DNA of 15,882 nt, from positions 1-15,882 of the forward strand of contig CAYGPG010000037.1 of the NCBI GenBank assembly GCA_964351905.1, given 5' to 3'. Made by a program: the position numbers and the translations under genes. The notes below the pieces were generated by a model. It did no database searches and had not been told where the DNA came from. It worked only from the letters and a program-made list of their open reading frames with translations. Shown here piece after piece: positions 7,838-15,103 of this stretch (position 1 is its first letter; each line of letters starts with the position of its first letter). This DNA comes from GCA-2708415 sp964351905 (lineage in GTDB: Bacteria > Pseudomonadota > Alphaproteobacteria > Micavibrionales > Micavibrionaceae).

Positions 7838-8218
7838 TTATTCTTTCTCCATCGTGCACTGCAAAGGTTGTTCATTGCTACGCGCAAAATCCATGACCTG
7901 CGCGACTTTGGTTTCCGCCACTTCGTAGGTAAATATTCCACAAATCCCAACCCCACGGCGATGAACGTGCAACATAACATCCGTTGCCTCTTGACGTGAT
8001 TTGTTAAAGAAGCTTTCTAAGATATGAATCACAAACTCCATCGGCGTGTAATCATCATTTAATAACAAGACCTTATACATAGATGGTTTTTTGGTCTTCG
8101 GTTTAGGCTTAACCAAAAGACCCGTTTGTTGATCTTCTTGGTTCTGGTCTTGATCACCACCGTCATTGTTACCCGGTAAGTCAGAATTTTCGTCGTTCAT
8201 GTAAGGCGTAAAAGTCAT
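7838..8218 (-). CDS. clpS: ATP-dependent Clp protease adaptor ClpS
   Basis: ClpS binds N-terminal Leu, Phe, Tyr or Trp of substrates and delivers them to ClpA. The conserved core starts near residue 47 with YKVLLLNDDYTPMEFVIHIL, containing the Asn-Asp-Asp and Met that line the N-degron pocket. HVHRRG carries the pocket His, and GIFTYEVAETKV and the C-terminal PLQCTMEKE follow. The first 45 residues form a disordered acidic extension rich in Asp, Asn and Gln. That is longer than in E. coli ClpS (106 aa total) but of a kind common in alphaproteobacteria. Neither the ATG at 8218 nor the in-frame ATG at 8200 has a clear ribosome-binding site; I kept the longer form. clpA follows after 2 bp. Confidence 0.97.
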   Translation of the reverse strand: MTFTPYMNDENSDLPGNNDGGDQDQNQEDQQTGLLVKPKPKTKKPSMYKVLLLNDDYTPMEFVIHILESFFNKSRQEATDVMLHVHRRGVGICGIFTYEVAETKVAQVMDFARSNEQPLQCTMEKE

Positions 8219-8246
8219 TATTCAATCGTATAAATTATAAAATATT

Positions 8247-8274
8247 ATCATAGACGAAGATGCTGAAAATGCAA
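8247..8274 (-). promoter_or_regulatory. Candidate promoter for clpS-clpA
   Basis: On the minus strand TTGCAT (8274-8269) is followed by a 16-nt spacer and TATGAT (8252-8247). Transcription would begin about 20 nt before the clpS ATG. A perfect TATAAT also occurs at 8239-8234 but has no convincing -35 box. The match is by eye only. Confidence 0.35.
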
Positions 8275-8478
8275 TTAAACCTCTTTAAATTTATAGGCGC
8301 CCAAATGACCAAAAAAAGATTTTACCCTAAAACTGGACATAATGTGTAATTCATCATAAAATTATGGATGGAATGAAAATTTATTTTCAAAAACCATCAA
8401 AACTGTAAATTTAATTGTATATTGTAATATTCTACTACGCATATCGTAGATTAAACAAAACAGAATTAAGGAAAGACC

Positions 8479-9984
8479 GTGCAAAGAGCTCTATTCGCTT
8501 TATTAATAGCTTGTATTATATTTAGCACCCTTCCTTTAGACGCACACGCAAACAGCAATAAAAAATATGCGTCCCTCGTAATGGATGCCGATACAGGCAT
8601 GATCCTCTCCCAACGTTATGCTGATAAAAAACTTCATCCAGCGTCGTTAACCAAAATGATGACATTGCTTTTGGCGTTTGAAGCATTAGATCGCGGTTTA
8701 ATCAAAAAGAATGATCGTGTGCGCATATCAAACCGCGCAGCCAGTATGGTGCCAAGTAAGCTCGGCCTTCCCGCAGGCTCTAGCATAAAGGTAGAAGACG
8801 CAATATATGCGCTTGTGACAAAATCGGCGAATGACGTGGCTGTCGCGTTGGCCGAACATATTGGTGGATCAGAATCTAAATTTGCACGCCTTATGACGGC
8901 ACGTGCACAGACCATTGGTATGAACCAGACTGTTTTTAAAAATGCCTCTGGCCTTCATGATCCGGGGCAAGTATCTTCCGCACGTGATATGGCCAAAATG
9001 GCGCGTTACATCCTTAAACGTCATCCGCATTATTACCGCTATTTTTCAACCAAAAGCTTTACCTACCGCGGCAAAACATACGGCAACCACAACCGTCTTC
9101 TAGGAAATTATAAAGGGATGGATGGTTTTAAAACCGGTTACGTAAACGCTTCGGGTTTTAATCTTGTGGCTTCGGCTTATCGTGATGGGCGTCGTTTAAT
9201 TGGTGTTGTTTTTGGTGGGCGTTCTTCCAAAACCAGAAATGACCACATGGCGGAAATCATGGATGAAGGCTTTAAAAAAGCAGGTAAAATTCGTATTGCT
9301 TTGGCGGCTGTACCGCCCAAACCAAAAGCCAAACCGCTTTTAAATAATAATGCGCAATTGGCTTCTTTTACGCCAGAACAACCGCAAGCAAACACTTTAG
9401 CCGCCTTAAATAATAAAGATATTCAGCCTAATTACACTGAACTGACACAGGCTTTGCAAGAAGGTGCTTTTGGTGAATTGGCAGGCCAAGGCGATTTTGA
9501 CCCTAGCGTGACAAGGCGTTTAGAAACAGGTCTTATCGCCGTAGCCGTGCATAAAGGGGAATATAAACCAAATCCAGAACCTGCCAACGAAGTTGAAAAG
9601 TCACTTCGCAATATTGGTCATGCTGTCGTGTCAAAAATGGGATCTAAAACCAACATTAAATCCGACAAAATGGGAACCTCGCATATGGCGAACACCCCAA
9701 GTAAGCCATTGCACCCTAAAGAAGTCGTCGGCAAATGGTCTGTTCAAATAGGCGCCTTTCAAAGTCGCGTGGCAACGGATGAAGCTCTCCGTCAAGCCAA
9801 AGATAAGCTACCAGCGGACCTATCAAAGGCCAGCCCCATGACCGTGCCCTTAAGAACAGCAAGCGGTATGATTTATCGTGCCCGCCTCGGTAGTCTTTCA
9901 AAAGATGAAGCAGAACAAGCTTGTAAATATTTACGTGATTGCATGACAATTGCGCCCATCTCAACCCGCATAAGCTCTCAATAA
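8479..9984 (+). CDS. D-alanyl-D-alanine carboxypeptidase (PBP5/6-like) with C-terminal SPOR domain
   Basis: This low-molecular-mass penicillin-binding protein trims the terminal D-Ala from peptidoglycan stem pentapeptides in the periplasm. A signal peptide ends at DAHA (residues 21-24). The serine peptidase S11 motifs are all present: SLTK with Ser56 and Lys59, SAN (116-118), and KTG (218-220) within MDGFKTGYVNASGFN. Residues 275-410 are a Pro-, Ala- and Asn-rich linker. Residues 418-495 (GKWSVQIGAFQS to CMTIAP) form a SPOR domain, which binds denuded septal glycan and directs proteins to the division site. The layout equals the DacF/DacC-SPOR proteins of alphaproteobacteria. Translation starts at GTG, supported by AAGGAA 5 nt upstream. 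The next gene begins 2 bp after the stop, suggesting translational coupling. Confidence 0.95.
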   Translation: MQRALFALLIACIIFSTLPLDAHANSNKKYASLVMDADTGMILSQRYADKKLHPASLTKMMTLLLAFEALDRGLIKKNDRVRISNRAASMVPSKLGLPAGSSIKVEDAIYALVTKSANDVAVALAEHIGGSESKFARLMTARAQTIGMNQTVFKNASGLHDPGQVSSARDMAKMARYILKRHPHYYRYFSTKSFTYRGKTYGNHNRLLGNYKGMDGFKTGYVNASGFNLVASAYRDGRRLIGVVFGGRSSKTRNDHMAEIMDEGFKKAGKIRIALAAVPPKPKAKPLLNNNAQLASFTPEQPQANTLAALNNKDIQPNYTELTQALQEGAFGELAGQGDFDPSVTRRLETGLIAVAVHKGEYKPNPEPANEVEKSLRNIGHAVVSKMGSKTNIKSDKMGTSHMANTPSKPLHPKEVVGKWSVQIGAFQSRVATDEALRQAKDKLPADLSKASPMTVPLRTASGMIYRARLGSLSKDEAEQACKYLRDCMTIAPISTRISSQ

Positions 9985-9986
9985 AT

Positions 9987-10709
9987 ATGAGCATAAAGCA
10001 AAAAAAACAGCACCCAGAATCAGGTAATATTCTTATTTATATTTTAGGGGCTATTTTTTTACTTGGCCTTCTTGTTGCAATTTCTAAAGGCTCCTTTTCC
10101 CCCGGCGCAGGGATTGATCAAGAAACTCTAATAATCCGTGTCGCAGAAGTTCAGCAATATGGTGAAGAGCTGGAACGCGCCGTTGCTTACGTCTTAGCCA
10201 ACGGGCACAGCGAAGCCGATATTCGTTTCGCACACCCTGATGCCGATAGCGCCTATGGCGATATTACAGATATTCCGACACGACAAGTTTTCTCCCGTGA
10301 TGGTGGTGGTGCAAGATATAGAGAACCGCCAGAGGGTATTCAAACAACTTCAACAAGCTGGGTTTTTAGTGCTGCAAACGAATTAAATGGTGCTGGAAGT
10401 ACTGTAGGAGCAACAGAGACCACTTCAGATTTAATAGCCTTTTTGCCTAATATTACACAGCAAGCTTGCTTAAAAATAAATGAACTTAATGATATTGAAA
10501 ACTTATTAAATTCTCCCCCCCAAGATTGTGGTACTACCAACATAACAAATTTTTTTGTAGGTGATTATACAAATATAAATCAACTTTTAGATGGGTCAGG
10601 GTGCGGTGGCACTGAAGAACTTCTTAGTAAATTAGAAGGTTGTTTTGAAGGCGGTGGAACACCACCCGCAGGTACGTATCATTATTACCGTGTTTTATTG
10701 GCGCGTTAA
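9987..10709 (+). CDS. Membrane-anchored, pilin-like hypothetical protein (paralog 2)
   Basis: The 240-aa product has the same plan as the protein at 4795-5529: a basic start, HPESGNILIY (residues 9-18), one hydrophobic helix (about 13-32), then a Gly-, Thr- and Asn-rich polar domain ending YYRVLLAR. Shared points are QYGEE (57-61), SEADIRF (75-81), GGG followed by PP (106-115), a Cys in the middle (161; 169 in paralog 1), FVGDY (190-194) and a C-terminal Cys (219). Four Cys are present against six in paralog 1. The +5 Glu of type IV pilins is missing. The ATG lies 2 bp after the carboxypeptidase stop with no ribosome-binding site, so it is probably translated by coupling. An in-frame TTG at 9939 would sit inside the upstream gene and was not used. 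Function is unknown. Confidence 0.85.
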   Translation: MSIKQKKQHPESGNILIYILGAIFLLGLLVAISKGSFSPGAGIDQETLIIRVAEVQQYGEELERAVAYVLANGHSEADIRFAHPDADSAYGDITDIPTRQVFSRDGGGARYREPPEGIQTTSTSWVFSAANELNGAGSTVGATETTSDLIAFLPNITQQACLKINELNDIENLLNSPPQDCGTTNITNFFVGDYTNINQLLDGSGCGGTEELLSKLEGCFEGGGTPPAGTYHYYRVLLAR

Positions 10710-11600
10710 TTAGTAATCAATTTCCCTTGAAATGCGGGAACGCGGTGCAGTGGGTTGATAATCCCGATATTGAATAGGATCATAAGACACTGCCGGCGGT
10801 AAATTTCCTGTCACCCCAGAAGAATCAATCATAATCGGTTCAATCGGCATTGTTGTATATTCAACTGGCGGTGGCGGTTCAGTCAATGCACTTTTATTAG
10901 GTAGCGGCATTTGATTGCTTTGTAATTGCACTTCGCTATTCAATGCGCCTGTTGCTGTACGCGCTGGTTCAAACTCTTCAAAACCTTCCATTTGATGTCG
11001 GATACGTCTGAAAGTTGGCAATTTACTGTAATTGGTTGGCTTGATATAGAGTGTCTCAGCGCCTTTAATGAAATAACGTCCAACTTCTTGTGTTAATTGG
11101 CGGGCATCAGGATCAACAGCATCAAAAACCCGTATCGTTAGTTCAATATTTGGCTGACCCACAATATCAATACCTTGCGGGTACTCCAGCTCCTCCACGC
11201 TATAAGCGAAAACATATGCTCCGACAGGCACATCAGAAATAGCATAACCCAAAGTCCGCATAGATTCGCGCAAATCATTATCAATGTTGGCGTAAAAAGT
11301 CGTCATTGGATCGGGTGCCAAAACAAAAACTGGTTTTGGCGGCATACCCGCACGCATGGTGAGTTTATTCAATAAATCATATACCGCATTTCTAAACTGT
11401 TCGGCTTGAATTGAATCCATATACTGTCGCTGTTTAGATGTAATTTTCGAAGATGGCGCAGGCGTCGGAGATTTAAATTCTTTGTGATGGTGCGTATATC
11501 CACTTGGCAATGAATTAGGATGCCCAAAGGCACAAGCATGAAGAAAAAAGGCAGATGCCCCAAGAATAAGAAAGCGCGATAGATTATTTTTTGAAGACAT
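10710..11600 (-). CDS. Putative lipoprotein of unknown function
   Basis: The 296-aa product begins with a lipoprotein-like signal, a hydrophobic run ending LHAC with the acceptor Cys at residue 23. His at -2 is unusual for a lipobox, so lipidation is likely but not certain. Residues 60-180 look like one folded alpha/beta domain, including PVFVLAPDPMTTFYANIDND (90-109), LGYAISDVPVGAYVFAYSVE (117-136) and IELTIRVFDAV (152-162). The remainder is low-complexity and rich in Pro, Thr and Ile, and is probably disordered. I do not recognise the family. The gene stands alone; its stop codon abuts the stop of the convergent paralog 2 gene with no base between. No clear ribosome-binding site is visible. 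Confidence 0.8.
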   Translation of the reverse strand: MSSKNNLSRFLILGASAFFLHACAFGHPNSLPSGYTHHHKEFKSPTPAPSSKITSKQRQYMDSIQAEQFRNAVYDLLNKLTMRAGMPPKPVFVLAPDPMTTFYANIDNDLRESMRTLGYAISDVPVGAYVFAYSVEELEYPQGIDIVGQPNIELTIRVFDAVDPDARQLTQEVGRYFIKGAETLYIKPTNYSKLPTFRRIRHQMEGFEEFEPARTATGALNSEVQLQSNQMPLPNKSALTEPPPPVEYTTMPIEPIMIDSSGVTGNLPPAVSYDPIQYRDYQPTAPRSRISREIDY

Positions 11601-11686
11601 GTTTTTTCACAAATTAAGTTTTAAAAATCGTAAAACAGATTCTATCAGCATTATTTATAAGCGTACAGAGGCATAAATAACCTCAT

Positions 11687-13180
11687 TTACCCTGCTTCAT
11701 TGCTCTTTTTAATGATATTCGTGGTGCTGTAGCCATCATAAAGTGGCATGATCTCAACTTCCCCACCATAGGCCAAGACAACTTGACCTTCAGGAAGTTG
11801 GTCAATCGTGTAATCGCCGCCTTTCATCAGAATATCTGGCCTTAAAAAATCAACAAGGGCAGATGGCGTATTATCCTCTCCCTCTTTTTCTGCGCCAAAG
11901 AAAACAACAAGATCAACAGACCCTAAGGCGGCAATAACAGTCGCCCGCGCCATTTCATCATTAATAGGACGCGATTCCCCTTTTAGAATTTTAACAGATT
12001 TATCATGATTCATTCCTACAACAAGGCGGTCACATTTCTCGCGCGCCTGCATCAAATAATTCACATGACCATAATGGACAATATCAAAACACCCATTTGT
12101 AAAACCAACTTTTAATCCTTGCGCCTGCCAAAGCTTTATTTTTTCTAATCCAGATTCTTGATCTACTATAGATGAAATGCCATAGGATTTTGTCATTGGA
12201 ATATGATCATCTGCTACGTGCCTAATAAGCTCATCTTGGCGAATGATTGCTGTTCCTATCTTGGCCACAGCCAAGCCACCCGCAATATTAGCAATCTTTG
12301 CAGCTTCCTCATAATTAGAACCAGAAGAAATAGAAGCGGCAATCGCCGCAACAACGGTGTCTCCCGCCCCTGAAACGTCATAAACTTCTTGTGCTTTAGT
12401 TGGCAGATGTATCGGATTTATTTTCTTGCCAATAACGCTCATGCCATTTTCAGATCGCGTTGCAAAAACAGTTTCAATACCACTTTTTTTAATCAGTAAT
12501 TTGGCCGCCACAACAATATCATCATCTGTTTGAACCGCATGATTTTCAGTTGCCTTAGACAGCTCACTTTTATTCGGTGTTATAATTGTCGCACCTTTAT
12601 AAATGCTAAAGTCTGTCCCTTTTGGATCGACAATAACTGGCACCTTATTTTTAGTGGCAAGACGGATAAGTTTTTTTATCAATGTGACTGGTAAAGTCCC
12701 TTTGCCGTAGTCAGATAAAATAAGAACTTTTACTTCACTTATTAATTTTTCGGCCGCTTCTAAAATTTCTTTTTGCGTATCTTGTGGAATTTCTTTCACA
12801 TCTTCTTGATCGACACGCAAAAGCTGCTGATTTTGTGAAATATAGCGGGTTTTTAAAATTGTTGGACGATCTGTGCTTTCAATAAAGCCCTCTGTATCGC
12901 CGTCCATATTTTTTACGATATACGTTACATGTTGCGCTGCTTCGTCTTGCCCTACGACACTTAAAAGAGAAGTCTTACATCCCATTGCCTGAAGATTTGC
13001 AAAAACATTACCCGCGCCGCCCAACATTGTTTCTTCATTTTTTTTCAAAAGAACAGGAATAGGCCCTTCAGGGGAAATACGAGAAACATCACCATAAATG
13101 AAACTATCTAGCATAATATCACCAATCAGCAAAATTCTCTGATCCGTAAAGCTATTTACTAAGTCTTTCAAATTACTCAT
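11687..13180 (-). CDS. hldE: Bifunctional heptose 7-phosphate kinase / heptose 1-phosphate adenylyltransferase
   Basis: HldE makes ADP-heptose for the LPS inner core. Its N-terminal domain phosphorylates D-glycero-beta-D-manno-heptose 7-phosphate at C1, and its C-terminal domain adds AMP to the heptose 1-phosphate. The 497-aa product has a ribokinase-type kinase domain (1-325) with LGGAGNV (53-59), LSDYGKG (155-161) and DVSGAGDT (268-275), where Asp274 is the expected catalytic base. A nucleotidyltransferase domain (345-497) has GFTNGCFDIVHYGHVNYL (359-376) with the H-x-G-H signature, RPIND (404-408), KGGDYT (453-458) and STTNIIKK (485-492). Length and order match the fused E. coli enzyme (477 aa). 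No other LPS genes are adjacent. The ATG lacks a strong ribosome-binding site. Confidence 0.97.
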   Translation of the reverse strand: MSNLKDLVNSFTDQRILLIGDIMLDSFIYGDVSRISPEGPIPVLLKKNEETMLGGAGNVFANLQAMGCKTSLLSVVGQDEAAQHVTYIVKNMDGDTEGFIESTDRPTILKTRYISQNQQLLRVDQEDVKEIPQDTQKEILEAAEKLISEVKVLILSDYGKGTLPVTLIKKLIRLATKNKVPVIVDPKGTDFSIYKGATIITPNKSELSKATENHAVQTDDDIVVAAKLLIKKSGIETVFATRSENGMSVIGKKINPIHLPTKAQEVYDVSGAGDTVVAAIAASISSGSNYEEAAKIANIAGGLAVAKIGTAIIRQDELIRHVADDHIPMTKSYGISSIVDQESGLEKIKLWQAQGLKVGFTNGCFDIVHYGHVNYLMQAREKCDRLVVGMNHDKSVKILKGESRPINDEMARATVIAALGSVDLVVFFGAEKEGEDNTPSALVDFLRPDILMKGGDYTIDQLPEGQVVLAYGGEVEIMPLYDGYSTTNIIKKSNEAG

Positions 13181-13344
13181 ATTTTATGCCTGCCATTCTC
13201 TAATTTAAGTGCAAAATTGAATTTATTAAGCTCTTTTTACCTGTTTTATCACAAAAAATACATACATATGCGGAACGTTAGCAATTTAGTAACTTTTTGC
13301 GGACATAATAGGGTTTGAAGAATTTTTATATGTTAGGGGCATAA

Positions 13345-14304
13345 ATGGGTTCAATAAGTAATAACCAAGCCAAACAAAAAGGCATTTTTTCTAATTTACA
13401 ATCACGCTTGCGTAAGAATCGCTTGGGTGAGCTTCTTGTTTTAGATGGGTTTTTAACACCTTCAGAATTAAAATATGCCCTTGCTGGCGCACGTCAAAAC
13501 GGTCAGCAATTAGGAGACTACCTTGTAGCTGATAATTTGGTCTCACGTCATGCTATCCGTCGTACACTGGTTGAACAGGCCATGCTTCGCGTTATGATGG
13601 CAGGTATCGCTATTTTCATCTCTATGGCCTCTATGGGCTTTGCAAAAAAAGCAAATGCGGGACAAATCCAAGATGCCACGGCGCGCATTGCCTTAACGCA
13701 AACATCCTTTCAAAACATTGAGCAGCATCCTAAAGTTTTTGGCTCAACTGAAAAGAAGTCACATTCTTTAAAAGCATTCACGAAATGGACAAGCATGTTC
13801 CAACGCTTTAACAGATCATTGAATGCCAACAGCGCAAGTCCAGAGATTAATAAATTTAGAACCGATCTACAGGCGTTAAAGAATCTGCCTCTTAATCAAA
13901 TGGCAACACGTGTGAACTCTCTTATGAATGCCAAACGTTATATTTCAGATAGCGCAAATTACGGCCAGAATGATTATTGGGCGACACCCGTTGAGTTTTT
14001 CAAACGCGGTGGAGATTGTGAAGATTTTGCAATTGCGAAATATACTGCCCTTCGTGCCTTAGGTGTGCCAGAAAGCCGTTTAAGAATTGCCATTGTTCAA
14101 GATATGCAAAAAAATATCCCGCACGCTGTTTTGATTGTCTACACAGACCAAGGACCAATGATTTTGGATAATCAGATCAAAAAAGCGACCCAAGCAAGCC
14201 GTATCAAACATTATAAACCCATCTTCTCAATTAATCAGGATGCATGGTGGCTTCATACAGCGCCACGTGGGAATGTGACTGTTGTTGCCTCTGCGGCACG
14301 GTAA
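13345..14304 (+). CDS. LapG-like (BTLCP) cysteine peptidase fused to an N-terminal MshEN-like domain
   Basis: The 319-aa product has three parts. Residues 26-78 fit the MshEN pattern found at the N-terminus of type II/IV export ATPases: motif I begins RLGELL (26-31), motif II begins QLGDYL (55-60), each is 24 residues, and the gap is exactly five. In motif I the final Gln is Ala49; in motif II the first Arg is Gln55 while the last Gln (78) is kept. A hydrophobic segment (about 81-100) follows. Residues 185-305 are a bacterial transglutaminase-like cysteine peptidase domain (PF06035, DUF920) with RGGDCEDFA holding Cys225, His260 in PHAVLIV and Asp275 in MILDNQ. The DCE triplet matches the calcium site of LapG. 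The likely topology is cytoplasmic N-terminus, periplasmic peptidase. AGGGG precedes the ATG. A second peptidase gene follows. Confidence 0.9.
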   Translation: MGSISNNQAKQKGIFSNLQSRLRKNRLGELLVLDGFLTPSELKYALAGARQNGQQLGDYLVADNLVSRHAIRRTLVEQAMLRVMMAGIAIFISMASMGFAKKANAGQIQDATARIALTQTSFQNIEQHPKVFGSTEKKSHSLKAFTKWTSMFQRFNRSLNANSASPEINKFRTDLQALKNLPLNQMATRVNSLMNAKRYISDSANYGQNDYWATPVEFFKRGGDCEDFAIAKYTALRALGVPESRLRIAIVQDMQKNIPHAVLIVYTDQGPMILDNQIKKATQASRIKHYKPIFSINQDAWWLHTAPRGNVTVVASAAR

Positions 14305-14353
14305 AACAGCCCAAAACCCCTGAATAATCTTAATTTTTTAACATTTACGGCTC

Positions 14354-14382
14354 TTGACGCCTCTCTCATTTGTATCTAATAA
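14354..14382 (+). promoter_or_regulatory. Candidate promoter for the second BTLCP gene
   Basis: TTGACG (14354-14359), a 17-nt spacer and TAATAA (14377-14382) lie about 40 bp before the ATG at 14422. The -35 box is good and the -10 box is weak. An inverted repeat directly downstream could be an operator. Confidence 0.35.
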
Positions 14383-14385
14383 TAT

Positions 14386-14404
14386 CTTATTACGTAAAAA
14401 TAAG
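14386..14404. repeat. Inverted repeat in the leader of the second BTLCP gene
   Basis: CTTATT (14386-14391) is the reverse complement of AATAAG (14399-14404), separated by 7 nt. Inside it lies the perfect 8-bp palindrome TTACGTAA (14390-14397). Its position between the candidate promoter and the ribosome-binding site would suit an operator. It is AT-rich, so chance occurrence is quite possible. Confidence 0.3.
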
Positions 14405-14421
14405 TTATTGCTGAGGTTAGG

Positions 14422-15102
14422 ATGAAGAATCCTATCAGAAATATATTAAGCCTTCTTTTATCCTGTCTTCTTCTTTTGATAGACACGGCACCTTCGCGCG
14501 CCGAACAAAATCCAATTTTACCACCTGCCATTTCTTATAATGACGGGATTGATAATCTACCCAAATGGGAACGGCTGATTAAGTTTTATGAGATGCAAAA
14601 TTTAAAATCACCCTCGCCTGAATATATGCAGTGGTGGAAATTTATTAGAAGCCTAAAAAATATTCATCCTGCTAAACAAATTGAGTATGTGAACACAGAA
14701 CTTAATAAATTTCCGTACAAGCAAGATAACTGGATTTATCAACGCAATGATCATTGGGCCAGCCCCTCTGAATTTTTAAAAAACGGCGGCGATTGTGAAG
14801 ATTTTGCCATCATTAAATACATGACCTTACGCCGTTTGGGATTCCGCGCCGATCAAATGAAAATTGCTATGGTATATGATATCTATAGTGGGACGGATCA
14901 TTCTTATTTGGTTGTTGACTACGGGAAGCAGATTTTTGTTTTAGATAGTCGTGAACAACAAACATCGCCTCACATTTTTGCCAAAAGATTTAAGGCGCAT
15001 TACTCATTTAATGAAAATGGGATTTGGCGATATGAAAGCCCAAAGATCGTTTTAAAATCCCGCCGCGGAAATGGTCAAAATATTCTACCTGGTAACCGAT
15101 AG
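14422..15102 (+). CDS. LapG-like (BTLCP) transglutaminase-like cysteine peptidase, secreted
   Basis: The 226-aa product starts with a signal peptide ending PSRA (24-27), followed by one BTLCP domain (PF06035, DUF920). In the best-known member, LapG, this periplasmic protease cuts the N-terminus of a large surface adhesin and so releases biofilm cells. The catalytic triad is complete: Cys125 in NGGDCEDFA, His160 in TDHSYLVV and Asp175 in FVLDSRE. The DCE calcium-site residues are present. The Cys-to-His and His-to-Asp distances (35 and 15) are identical to those in the upstream paralog, which adds an N-terminal regulatory-like domain that this protein lacks. GAGG lies 5 nt before the ATG. The gene ends 1 bp from the convergent pyruvate kinase gene. 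No adhesin or LapD gene is in the window, so the substrate is unknown. Confidence 0.92.
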   Translation: MKNPIRNILSLLLSCLLLLIDTAPSRAEQNPILPPAISYNDGIDNLPKWERLIKFYEMQNLKSPSPEYMQWWKFIRSLKNIHPAKQIEYVNTELNKFPYKQDNWIYQRNDHWASPSEFLKNGGDCEDFAIIKYMTLRRLGFRADQMKIAMVYDIYSGTDHSYLVVDYGKQIFVLDSREQQTSPHIFAKRFKAHYSFNENGIWRYESPKIVLKSRRGNGQNILPGNR

Positions 15103-15103
15103 A

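Noticed and set aside
7836..7859. Longer ClpA starting at GTG 7859
   Set aside because: It would overlap clpS, and ClpA proteins begin with the ML(S/N)xxLE stretch encoded from ATG 7835.
7334..7999. A 221-codon open frame on the + strand across clpA and clpS
   Set aside because: It lies wholly antisense to the well-supported clpA and clpS genes, its translation shows no family features, and its length is explained by the codon bias of the opposite strand.
9939..9986. Longer paralog 2 starting at TTG 9939
   Set aside because: The added residues come from the SPOR-encoding end of the upstream gene in another frame, and the family plan starts at ATG 9987.
10710..11600. Calling the lipoprotein a TrbH-type conjugation protein
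   Set aside because: The resemblance is a few residues in one helix-strand unit, and there are no conjugation genes in the window.
11660..11690. GAGG/CCTC mini-hairpin after hldE as a terminator
   Set aside because: The stem is only 4 bp with a 9-nt AT loop and no following T tract, so it is within chance for AT-rich sequence.
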